The notes below the pieces were generated by a model. That model had not been told where the DNA came from. It worked only from the letters and a program-made list of their open reading frames with translations, and did no database searches. Position numbers and translations under genes: made by a program. 9,525 nucleotides of DNA from Bacteroidota bacterium (GTDB lineage Bacteria > Bacteroidota > Bacteroidia > Bacteroidales > Cfx3-03), in contig JAUZOX010000075.1 of NCBI GenBank assembly GCA_030706265.1, forward strand, positions 1-9,525, in the 5' to 3' direction. Below are positions 1 to 6,954 of the stretch, one piece after another. Numbering within the stretch: the first letter of the stretch is position 1; each line of letters starts with the position of its first letter.

Positions 1-125
1 AAGCCGAAATTCATGGGAACAAGGTAAGGCATCTTATTTTGATCGACCATGCTGACGTAACAAGTATCACATTTATCAATTACCTGAAACATCTCCTCTT
101 TATTGTTGATCCAGTTGCTTCTCAT
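1..125 (-). CDS. Pyridoxamine 5'-phosphate oxidase-like FMN-binding protein, N-terminal part (cut by window edge)
   Basis: Reading leftward from the ATG at 125-123, an open frame of 41 codons runs off the left edge without a stop. The translation starts MRSNWINNKEEM and continues through CDTCYVSMVDQNKMPYLVP to MNFG. This is the usual N-terminus of the pyridoxamine 5'-phosphate oxidase-like (FMN-binding split-barrel) family: a short helix, then a first beta strand of the type 'C-x-x-C-Y-V-x-M-V-D', a turn, and 'P-Y-x-V-P-x-N-F-G'. Small members of this family bind flavin and are often of unknown substrate; some are nitroimidazole-resistance (Nim)-like. The start lies 24 bases after the stop of the large exported protein gene on the same strand, so the two are probably co-transcribed. 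The frame is too short for the ORF-length cut-off usually applied. The family call rests on about 40 residues; the exact subfamily cannot be given. Confidence 0.75.
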   Translation of the reverse strand, partial: MRSNWINNKEEMFQVIDKCDTCYVSMVDQNKMPYLVPMNFG

Positions 126-149
126 GTTGCATTTTTTAGTCCGAGATAA

Positions 150-3044
150 TTAAATACCGCTCAAATTAATGGATATAAGGGGACTGACTGTAATAGATCC
201 ATTGTTTGCCATTACATACTGGATCCCCAGTTCGAAGGGAAATACAAAACGAAGAAGATGTACGTCAGCCGTGAGTTCTACCCCCTTACCTCCAATGACA
301 TTTTTCAAGGTCGTATCATAAAAGAAATTACCCTTGATCCGCTTGATATATGCAACGGGGCCAAGACTTATATCGGGATAAAGCAAGGGAAGAGCATAAT
401 TGAAGGAAAGGCTCACCTCATTATCTGTAAGTGGAACAGAATTTCCACGCGGGAAGATAATTATGTTATCAAAGCTTCCCGTACTCCCCTTTTGGCGATC
501 CTGGTAACCCATATAAATCCTGAATCCATCATGATGCAATATACCCGGTAAATATGCCGTTTCTTCAATCGCCAGGATCGTTCCACTTTGTACCCCTGTG
601 GAAGGAGTGGTTCCATACACAAAGTTATTGACAAGCCCCCATCTTGGTGCCAGATCCCGAAGACCGTATTTGCGATATACGAAAGAATACAACTGATATT
701 CGAGGGTCGTCATTTTGTTACTCAGTTGCGACTTCAGTGGTGATGATAAATCAGGAACCATGTCTTTCAGAGAAGCCCTCATTAAAGGTTGAATTCCAAA
801 ATTGGTAGGTCCGACCGAAAACTTCAGTGGCATTTTAACCGCTGCAGAGTATATCGTTTCATCATATACATACGGATACAGGGTGAGATCGTTTGAATAC
901 CGGTATGCACTCGTGTTCTTGCCTCTTTCGACAGAGATATCGAAAATAGGATAAAGGGCCTGGTAACTTACGGCAGCTGATGTTCTGGCAAATCCATTCG
1001 CATCGCGGAACTGTTGCTGCAACGTCACAAACATCGTGCTCAACACATCCTGACTCATCAGACTGATTCCGGATCCGAGATTATAATTTGTTGTATTAAA
1101 ATAAAACGGAGCCCAGCTGTGCAGGTTAAATGAATTCGTAAAGCGATTATATGGTGTTGAAACATATTCTTTTTTAGAACTGGTAGCATCCGTTACGATG
1201 GCACCCTCTTGTTTTGATATCGTAGCGGAATAGAGCCCCTCAGGCTGATTGCCGGGTGTGGGATGATATTCGGGCCAGCTCTCAGGATTAAATTGAACTT
1301 CCGCAATCCGGTATCCCTTTGAATTGTAATCAGAATAGGCCATATGCTTGCGATCAGGACTTGCCTGTATATCTATTGCGCCAAAGCGGGCATCGGTAAC
1401 CTGGAAAATCTTTCCGTTTTCAACATTCAATGCAAAAATATTGTCAATGCCGGTGTATGCTGCATTGAAAAATACATATTTACCGACAGCACAAGGATTT
1501 GAAATTTCATAGTAAGAAGACCCTATCAGTGTTTGCATGTCGCCTGAATTGACATCAACTCTGACTAATTTTTTCCCGTCCTCGTTCATCACTACACAAT
1601 AGATAAACTTTGAGTCAGCAGACCATGTGGGATTAATATAAAAATCCGTATCAGAACTTATGACTTTCTTTTTTACTTCGCCATTGTAGCTGTCAATTAA
1701 AAGGATTGAATAATTATTGGCCTCGCTCACCTCGGAAACAGCCAGTAAACTTCCATCAGGAGAGACGGAAGGAGAGAAATAACGGCTCTTATGTGTCAAA
1801 GTAAACCATTTGCCCGTATTCAAGTCAGCACATTTTATAATGGAATAACTTCTGTTTTGCCATCGGGGGTCAATGTTTTTTTCGGTCCAGAATAACCGGT
1901 TAGTTTGAAGGTCCAGGTTATCCGCAGTGATGCTGCCTGGTTTATTGGTCCCCATCACTCCGGTGTGATCAGAACCTGAAAAGCTGATATTATCGGAAGA
2001 AAACATCCCCGGAGTAAATGCTGTTTCCTCCTTGCCGTTTCGATGTGTGATTACAAATCGGTCGATGTCATCAATGGTAATTCGTTCTGATATCCAGGTA
2101 CTGTCATTAACATAATGAGGGAATTTATACCGGGTGAAGTTCTTCTTTGCAGGTGAGACGATATTTTCATCACTTTTCACTTCTGTTTTACCGGACCATT
2201 TTTCTTTCAAATCATTAACCGTGTTCAGATACAAGCTTTCTTTAGTCATACCCAGTGATTTTTTCAAGCCCCTGTTGAATGCCCACGGCAAATAAGGATT
2301 CCTTCCAACGAATCGCAAGGTCTTGGACCATACGTCAGGGTCGGATTTGATCTGCCTTGCCCTTGCAACCATTTCATATCCCAACATATAATAATCGGGA
2401 ATATAATTCCGGTATGATCCATTGACTGCTTTATCGTAGGAATAGTGGCCATTTTCAAGAAGTTGTGCACGAAGCTCCATACTAAAAGAGGGAACCCGAC
2501 CACGACCACTGTTGCTCAATGCTGTTTCTGCAGTAACGGCATCACCCTCCACAAACCAAAAGGGAAGATAAAGTCCCAATACCCCGGCGGCAGCCTGTTC
2601 ACCCATGGCATATCCCATCAATTTTGTGAGACCGGTGTTCATGGCTGATAATTGCACAGAGTGACGGTATTCGTGAATAGCCAGTTGCTCAAACCAGGGT
2701 TGAGCATACGTGCTCTGGGGAGGGGCAGTGTATAATTCAATCCGTCGTGGTGCCCAAACCGAAAAGGCATTCGCCGTGATATCCTGTGTATGCAATACGA
2801 CCGGCATCCTGGGTACCTTTGCGCCCAGACTTAAGGGTGTATATTTTCTGGAATTTTCAAGTAAGTTGATAAATTGCTGAGCTTTCCCCTCAAATTGCTG
2901 AGGATAAATCAGTTTAAAGTTTTCCGAGTTAATCTGCCGCCATTTAGTAGAACCGGGATCCTGACCAAGACTGTAAAATTGCGCTGCTCCTAATAAAGGA
3001 ATAAAAAACAATATCAAAAGAAATAATTTACGCAGGTTCCTCAT
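150..3044 (-). CDS. Exported HExxH metallopeptidase-like protein with TolB-like propeller and putative outer-membrane barrel
   Basis: This 964-residue protein begins with a Sec signal peptide: basic MRNLRK, a hydrophobic run to about residue 19, and likely cleavage near GAAQ at 19-22. There is no lipobox cysteine. Residues 35-280 resemble peptidase-MA/gluzincin domains. The zinc motif HEYRH is at 124-128, and the glutamate of FVEGD (E166) fits the third ligand. Residues 300-590 look like TolB/PD40 beta-propeller blades, with repeated 'SP-x-x-S-P-D-G-S-x-L-A' type turns at 424-435, 471-480 and 559-570. From about 635 to the end the chain alternates polar and hydrophobic residues in short strands, as expected for an outer-membrane barrel. 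However, it ends SINLSGI instead of the usual terminal aromatic residue. The gene follows the response-regulator gene after 100 bases and precedes the FMN-binding protein gene by 24. I see a weak -7-like TACTTTTA at 3129-3122 in the upstream gap. Substrate and true function are unknown. It may be an active zinc protease or a degenerate one used for binding. Confidence 0.85.
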   Translation of the reverse strand: MRNLRKLFLLILFFIPLLGAAQFYSLGQDPGSTKWRQINSENFKLIYPQQFEGKAQQFINLLENSRKYTPLSLGAKVPRMPVVLHTQDITANAFSVWAPRRIELYTAPPQSTYAQPWFEQLAIHEYRHSVQLSAMNTGLTKLMGYAMGEQAAAGVLGLYLPFWFVEGDAVTAETALSNSGRGRVPSFSMELRAQLLENGHYSYDKAVNGSYRNYIPDYYMLGYEMVARARQIKSDPDVWSKTLRFVGRNPYLPWAFNRGLKKSLGMTKESLYLNTVNDLKEKWSGKTEVKSDENIVSPAKKNFTRYKFPHYVNDSTWISERITIDDIDRFVITHRNGKEETAFTPGMFSSDNISFSGSDHTGVMGTNKPGSITADNLDLQTNRLFWTEKNIDPRWQNRSYSIIKCADLNTGKWFTLTHKSRYFSPSVSPDGSLLAVSEVSEANNYSILLIDSYNGEVKKKVISSDTDFYINPTWSADSKFIYCVVMNEDGKKLVRVDVNSGDMQTLIGSSYYEISNPCAVGKYVFFNAAYTGIDNIFALNVENGKIFQVTDARFGAIDIQASPDRKHMAYSDYNSKGYRIAEVQFNPESWPEYHPTPGNQPEGLYSATISKQEGAIVTDATSSKKEYVSTPYNRFTNSFNLHSWAPFYFNTTNYNLGSGISLMSQDVLSTMFVTLQQQFRDANGFARTSAAVSYQALYPIFDISVERGKNTSAYRYSNDLTLYPYVYDETIYSAAVKMPLKFSVGPTNFGIQPLMRASLKDMVPDLSSPLKSQLSNKMTTLEYQLYSFVYRKYGLRDLAPRWGLVNNFVYGTTPSTGVQSGTILAIEETAYLPGILHHDGFRIYMGYQDRQKGSTGSFDNIIIFPRGNSVPLTDNEVSLSFNYALPLLYPDISLGPVAYIKRIKGNFFYDTTLKNVIGGKGVELTADVHLLRFVFPFELGIQYVMANNGSITVSPLISINLSGI

Positions 3045-3144
3045 AGGTAAATGACTTTTACTGTGTTACATTTATTTTAGCTAATTATAGATGATTCGAG
3101 TTTTTTAATATTCATTTATCGTAAAAGTAAACTTTATACCAATA

Positions 3145-3867
3145 TCATGCATTATCGATTTTAACTTCCAGTTTAAATCCGGTTCCATGAACATTTGTAA
3201 TCATAACATTGGGATCATCCTTAAGGTATTTTCTTAAACGGGTAATAAAAACATCCATGCTTCGACCGATGAAATAGTCATCGGTCCCCCATATCTTGAT
3301 CAGAGCCTTCTCGCGTGTAATAAGCTGATTCTTATTCAGGCACAGCAATCTTAGCAAAGCTCCTTCTTTGGGTGTGAGAGAAATCTCATTTCCCTCTCTT
3401 AAAAGTTTAAAATTTGTGGTATCGAATCGATATTGTCCTATTTCAAATACTTCGACAGGTGTAATATCCGGCTCACTTTCTACACGGACACATCGTTTGA
3501 GGATAGCATCAAGACGAAGGCTCAGTTCTTCTGTACTGAACGGTTTTGTGATATAATCATCGCATCCGGCTTTAAAACCGCGTATTTTATCAGCAGGTAA
3601 AACTTTTGCGGTCAAAAATATGATAGGAACATTTTCATTCAGCATTCTGATTTCTTCTGCAAGTAAAAAACCGTCTCTGCGGGGCATCATTATATCCAAC
3701 AAAACCAGATCAAAATTACCATGATGAAATACCCGTAACCCTTCATCACCATCAAGAGCAAGCGTAACCCGGAACCCTTGTGAAATGAGAAAGTCCATCA
3801 AGACTTCGCTTAGGTTTGGATCATCTTCAACCAACAATAGGTTGGCTTTCGTCATTTTCTTGTTCAT
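3145..3867 (-). CDS. OmpR-family response regulator, RprY-like
   Basis: This is a DNA-binding response regulator of 240 residues from the ATG at 3867. The receiver domain (residues 5-125) has the acidic pair D15-D16, the phosphoacceptor D58 in FDLVLLDIMMP, T86 and K108 (in TKPFS). The C-terminal winged helix (about 143-237) has the OmpR/PhoB pattern LTPKEGALLRLL, then RSMDVFITRLRKYL for the recognition helix and NVHGTGFKL for the wing. Overall it resembles Bacteroides RprY. The frame is open up to 3909, but homologs begin just before the LLLVEDD strand, so the start is 3867 (MNKKMTK) or 3855 (MTKANLL); the latter puts the phosphoacceptor at 54. Either start overlaps the end of the kinase gene (stop at 3827), which suggests translational coupling. 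The partner kinase is the upstream gene. Direct targets cannot be read from this window. Confidence 0.93.
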   Translation of the reverse strand: MNKKMTKANLLLVEDDPNLSEVLMDFLISQGFRVTLALDGDEGLRVFHHGNFDLVLLDIMMPRRDGFLLAEEIRMLNENVPIIFLTAKVLPADKIRGFKAGCDDYITKPFSTEELSLRLDAILKRCVRVESEPDITPVEVFEIGQYRFDTTNFKLLREGNEISLTPKEGALLRLLCLNKNQLITREKALIKIWGTDDYFIGRSMDVFITRLRKYLKDDPNVMITNVHGTGFKLEVKIDNA

Positions 3868-5155
3868 CGGCAGTGCTATTTTGATAATTAAATGGGAAAA
3901 ACAATTCAAACCGACTCCCTTTCTCTAACTCACTGTAAACCTTTACAGTTCCCCCATGAGCCTGAGTTAGTGTTTTCACATAATAAAGCCCTAGTCCGAA
4001 TCCTTTCACATTGTGTATATGCTTAGCCGGAACCCTGTATAGGTTTCGAAATATATGTTTCTGATGTTCGGCACTGATTCCGATGCCTTGATCTTCAACC
4101 GAAACATAAAATCCCTTCTCATCCGACCAGGTTTTTACCGTAATGTGTGGTCTTTCCAGAGAATACTTGTTAGCATTATCAAACAGATTACTAATGATAT
4201 TGTTAAAATGAATCTTATCAACTTTTAAAATATATCTTGTAGCTTGCAGGCTGACGCACATATTTCCACCCCGAGACCTTACCGTCAGCAGGAATTTTTG
4301 AACCAGTTCATGAATCAATTCATGAACATCCGTATCCCGCAATCTCAGATTATATTCCCCTTTTTCAATCACTGCAATTTGTAAAACCCTTTCCACCATT
4401 AAACGCAGACGGTTGTTCTCATCGTAGATCATCCTGGCATAGCGACCAACACGATTAGCATCGGTGTTGACCTCCGGCTTGATTAACATTTCGGTAGCAA
4501 TGGAGATAGTAGATATCGGCGTTTTCAATTCATGGGTCATATTGTTCACGAAATCGGTTTTCATATCGCCCAATTTCTTTTGTCGTTTAAGGTTATAAAC
4601 AACAAAGCCAAACAACACAGCTAATCCGGCTACCAAAGCCAGGAAAAGGACGAGCACCGGAATCATTTCTGCCCTTATCTCCTCCTTTTCATTTTTAATA
4701 TATACGGCCAGAACAAAAGAATTTGAACGACCCATATTAGAAAGCGCAATCCGATGGGAACTGGTTACAATATTTTCAGGATTTGAGTTGTGTTGTTTAA
4801 AGATTAATTGCCTGGTGGTCAAATTGAAAATCCCATATTCAAAGGAAGATTCCATTTTCTGATTCCTGAACTTCTCCTCAAGAAGTGAGCGAAGCTTTGC
4901 AGTATCAACAGCCGACAAAATATTGGGCACATTTTTATTATCTAATTCTTCACCCGGCTTCTGAACCGACAGGTAAGTTGATTGTTTTATGAATAACTTG
5001 TCAACCACCTCCTTAAGGATAATCTGGGTCTGGTTACTAAACTGATCTTCCTTAAGTTGCAATGCTTTATGAAACCAATAAAACTGGATCGCTATAACAC
5101 CTATTAATCCGATGGTGGTCAACACTATAACTGTTATGAAAATACGCTTATTCAT
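3827..5155 (-). CDS. Membrane sensor histidine kinase, RprX-like
   Basis: This is the 442-residue partner kinase of the adjacent response regulator. The first membrane helix spans about residues 5-27. A roughly 135-residue periplasmic sensor region (28-163) follows with no domain I can name. A second helix spans about 164-187. The dimerisation/phosphoacceptor domain has MTHELKTPIS with the phosphorylatable H208. The ATPase domain shows the N box (N323 and N327 in ISNLFDNANKYS), the G1 box DQGIGI (355-360) and the G2 box GFGLGL (385-390). No HAMP or PAS domain is evident between the second helix and the histidine. The tail after 422 is acidic and low-complexity (STADEQENDES). All motifs needed for autophosphorylation are present. 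The ATG at 5155 is preceded by an AT-rich region with a -7-like promoter element 17 bases upstream, and the gene diverges from the OsmC gene. The sensed signal is unknown. Confidence 0.93.
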   Translation of the reverse strand: MNKRIFITVIVLTTIGLIGVIAIQFYWFHKALQLKEDQFSNQTQIILKEVVDKLFIKQSTYLSVQKPGEELDNKNVPNILSAVDTAKLRSLLEEKFRNQKMESSFEYGIFNLTTRQLIFKQHNSNPENIVTSSHRIALSNMGRSNSFVLAVYIKNEKEEIRAEMIPVLVLFLALVAGLAVLFGFVVYNLKRQKKLGDMKTDFVNNMTHELKTPISTISIATEMLIKPEVNTDANRVGRYARMIYDENNRLRLMVERVLQIAVIEKGEYNLRLRDTDVHELIHELVQKFLLTVRSRGGNMCVSLQATRYILKVDKIHFNNIISNLFDNANKYSLERPHITVKTWSDEKGFYVSVEDQGIGISAEHQKHIFRNLYRVPAKHIHNVKGFGLGLYYVKTLTQAHGGTVKVYSELEKGSRFELFFPFNYQNSTADEQENDESQPIVG

Positions 5156-5172
5156 AATTTTAAAAATGTATA

Positions 5173-5180
5173 TAAAAATA
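5173..5180 (-). promoter_or_regulatory. Candidate -7 promoter element for the kinase-regulator genes
   Basis: On the minus strand the sequence reads TATTTTTA, seven of eight matches to the Bacteroidota -7 consensus TAnnTTTG. It ends 17 bases before the kinase ATG, so a transcript would have a very short leader. TGTG lies 18 bases upstream where the -33 TTTG is expected; this is a weak match. The element sits in the left arm of an inverted repeat whose right arm holds the OsmC -7 element. Confidence 0.4.
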
Positions 5181-5224
5181 CAGAATTAGTGAGTAGGTCA
5201 CAGTGGTTCTTTTTCTGTATTTTT
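5174..5224. repeat. 12-bp perfect inverted repeat between divergent genes
   Basis: The arms are AAAAATACAGAA (5174-5185) and TTCTGTATTTTT (5213-5224), exact reverse complements separated by 27 bases. Each arm contains the presumed -7 element of the gene that it faces. The repeat may therefore be nothing more than two facing copies of similar promoter cores, or the shared ACAGAA extension may be an operator half-site. The arms are AT-rich, which raises the chance of coincidence. Confidence 0.6.
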
Positions 5225-5225
5225 G
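5218..5225 (+). promoter_or_regulatory. Bacteroidota-type -7 promoter element for the OsmC gene
   Basis: TATTTTTG matches the Bacteroidota -7 consensus TAnnTTTG at all specified positions. It ends 17 bases before the ATG at 5243. No clear TTTG is present about 19 bases upstream for the -33 element. Its position rules strongly against the in-frame ATG at 5189 as the real start of the OsmC gene, because that start would lie upstream of the promoter. Confidence 0.55.
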
Positions 5226-5242
5226 TCAATAATTTAAACACT

Positions 5243-5653
5243 ATGGAAACTATTCGCACAACATACCTTGGTAATCTGAGGACGACCGCTGAACATGTTC
5301 AATCAGGCCAGAAACTGCTTACCGATGCCCCTGTTGACAACAATGGCAAGGGGGAATATTTTTCACCGACAGACCTAGTAGGTACCGCCCTGGCAAGTTG
5401 CATGCTAACCATTATGGGTATGATAGCCAGCCGAAACAATTTCAGCATTGATGGCACCAGGGTAAAGACAACTAAAGTCATGACGGTTTCGCCCAGACGC
5501 ATCGGAGAGATTATCGTAGAATTAGATTTTCCGACGACAACCTATTCCGAAAAGGAGAAGAAATTACTTGAACAGAGCGCCAAAGCTTGTCCCGTTGCGA
5601 TGAGCCTTCACCCCGATATCAAGCAAACTATTATTTTCAACTTTCGTGATTAG
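5243..5653 (+). CDS. OsmC/Ohr-family peroxiredoxin-like protein
   Basis: The protein is 136 residues from the ATG at 5243, typical of small OsmC-family (YhfA-like) proteins. Members are thiol-dependent peroxidases acting on organic hydroperoxides in the cytoplasm, or related proteins of uncertain substrate. The two conserved cysteines are present: C53 in ALASCMLTIMGM on the central helix and C116 in the ACPVAMSLHPD motif. The GKGEYFSPTDLVGTALASC segment is the family's most recognisable stretch. The frame extends upstream to an ATG at 5189, but those 18 extra residues (hydrophobic, WFFFCIF) do not fit the family and would begin before the promoter element at 5218-5225, so I use METIRTT as the N-terminus. 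The gene diverges from the kinase gene and is followed after 113 bases by the methyltransferase gene. A link to redox or peroxide stress is family knowledge, not shown here. Confidence 0.92.
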   Translation: METIRTTYLGNLRTTAEHVQSGQKLLTDAPVDNNGKGEYFSPTDLVGTALASCMLTIMGMIASRNNFSIDGTRVKTTKVMTVSPRRIGEIIVELDFPTTTYSEKEKKLLEQSAKACPVAMSLHPDIKQTIIFNFRD

Positions 5654-5701
5654 CCTTCATGAATATTGGAATGTGCAAGCTTTCATGCTCCCTCATTTAT
5701 G

Positions 5702-5730
5702 TTGAAAGAAACAAAGTCGTTATATTTTTT
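5702..5730 (+). promoter_or_regulatory. Weak candidate promoter upstream of the methyltransferase and priA genes
   Basis: In the 113-base gap after the OsmC gene, TTG at 5702-5704 and TATTTTTT at 5723-5730 are 18 bases apart. They resemble a Bacteroidota -33/-7 pair, but the final G of the -7 consensus is missing. The rest of the gap (5654-5766) is AT-rich and shows no terminator hairpin followed by a T run. The methyltransferase gene may be read from this site, from the OsmC promoter, or from both. Confidence 0.25.
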
Positions 5731-5766
5731 ATAATTCATTAAAACTTCCCAGTAAACCTAACAAAA

Positions 5767-6954
5767 TTGAAAGTCAATAAGAATAATTTCCACTATGTGG
5801 CAAAAACCTTCCACGGGTTAGAAGAAGTATTGGAACGTGAGCTAATCGGACTGGGAGCCAGCAACACCAGAATTTTAGACCAGGCCGTTAGTTTTGACGG
5901 GGATAAGGCATTGATGTATGCAGCCAATTTCCGTTGCAGGACAGCCTTACAGATTCAACGCCACATTACTTCATTCAGTTTTAATTCTGAAAATGAATTT
6001 TACAGAATTCTCAATGAGCTTAGATGGGAACAATATATCAAGCCAGAACAAGTAATGTGCGTCGTGGCCTCAACCGATGATTCTTATCAAGGACAAAACC
6101 GCAAAATTGAGATGGCAACCAAAGATGCGGTGCAGGAACGTTTCCGATCCATTTATGGTGTGAAGCCAGCATACAGCAGCAATAATTACGACCTTCAAAT
6201 TATTATCCGGATCGAAGAAGATATTTGCATCGTTTCTGCAAATAGTTCGGGAGACCCACTTAACAAAAGAGGTTATCAGGTTTCCAAAACTGAGAATGCG
6301 CTGAATGAAGTCCTTGCCGCAGGTGTAGTCATCTTAAGCGGATGGGATCAAAAATCGGACTTCTTTGACCCTTTGTGCGGATCAGGCACTTTGTTGATTG
6401 AGGCTGCAATGGTTGCCAATAATATCCCAAGCGGAACTTTCCGGCAGGATTATGGATTCAAACATTGGAAAGACTTTGATCAAAATCTGTTGCAAAAGGT
6501 AATGGATGACGGATTCAATGAACAGACCGAGGCCGATATCCAGATCATTGGATCGGATCCGAACGAGGAAAATATTGCTTTGGCAGCAGAGAATATCCGT
6601 AATGCCAAGCTACACAAGGATATTTTTCTATCCCATACCCTCCTCGAAGAATTGGATCCTGACATTGATAAACCGGGCATCGTGATGACCAATTTACCGG
6701 TGGCGAAAGATCCTGAAAGTGATGAAGAAGTAAAAAGCCTTTATGTTAAGATTGGAGATCATCTAAAGAAGAAGTTTGATGGTTTTCACCTATGGATTCT
6801 TTGTACCGATCCTGAAGCCTTGAATCAAATCAATTTAAAAAGCACTAAGAAGCTTGTTTTACTTCGCGACGCTGTAGAATTTCATCTGGAAAAATTTGAG
6901 CTCACAGAAGATTCGGTTAGAACCGATGTCCCAAAAGTTACCGATTTAAATTAA
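5767..6954 (+). CDS. THUMP-domain class I SAM-dependent RNA methyltransferase, RlmL-like, with altered catalytic motif
   Basis: The 395-residue product resembles the N-terminal (RlmL, 23S rRNA m2G2445) half of RlmKL and its single-domain bacterial homologs. An N-terminal ferredoxin-like/THUMP region covers about residues 8-160, from FHYVAKTFHGLEEVLERE to the strands near IIIRIEEDICIVSAN. It is followed by the linker NKRGYQVSKTENALNEVLAAG. The Rossmann methyltransferase domain has the SAM-binding motif DPLCGSGTLLIEAAM (201-215) and the acidic GSDPNEENI (262-270). The catalytic motif, normally NPPYGERL, reads NLPVAKDP at 309-316, so the central proline and the aromatic residue are lost. Activity is therefore uncertain. 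The start must be TTG at 5767: an in-frame stop lies at 5740-5742, and the next ATG is codon 50, inside the domain. The stop TAA overlaps the priA ATG by one base (TAATG), suggesting coupled translation. Confidence 0.87.
   Translation: MKVNKNNFHYVAKTFHGLEEVLERELIGLGASNTRILDQAVSFDGDKALMYAANFRCRTALQIQRHITSFSFNSENEFYRILNELRWEQYIKPEQVMCVVASTDDSYQGQNRKIEMATKDAVQERFRSIYGVKPAYSSNNYDLQIIIRIEEDICIVSANSSGDPLNKRGYQVSKTENALNEVLAAGVVILSGWDQKSDFFDPLCGSGTLLIEAAMVANNIPSGTFRQDYGFKHWKDFDQNLLQKVMDDGFNEQTEADIQIIGSDPNEENIALAAENIRNAKLHKDIFLSHTLLEELDPDIDKPGIVMTNLPVAKDPESDEEVKSLYVKIGDHLKKKFDGFHLWILCTDPEALNQINLKSTKKLVLLRDAVEFHLEKFELTEDSVRTDVPKVTDLN

Noticed and set aside
258..551. 97-codon plus-strand open frame opposite the barrel region of the exported protein
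   Set aside because: It lies entirely antisense to a convincing long gene and shows no recognisable motif.
3868..3909. Longest possible frame of the response regulator, starting at 3909
   Set aside because: The extra 14 residues do not belong to a receiver domain and would extend the overlap with the kinase gene to 83 bases; starts at 3867 or 3855 fit the family.
5189..5242. N-terminal extension of the OsmC protein from the ATG at 5189
   Set aside because: The extension is unlike the family, and the best promoter element (5218-5225) lies downstream of this ATG.
5656..5687. Hairpin-like CATGAA/TTCATG pairing after the OsmC stop
   Set aside because: The stem is only six pairs with an 18-base loop and no T run follows, so it is not a credible terminator.
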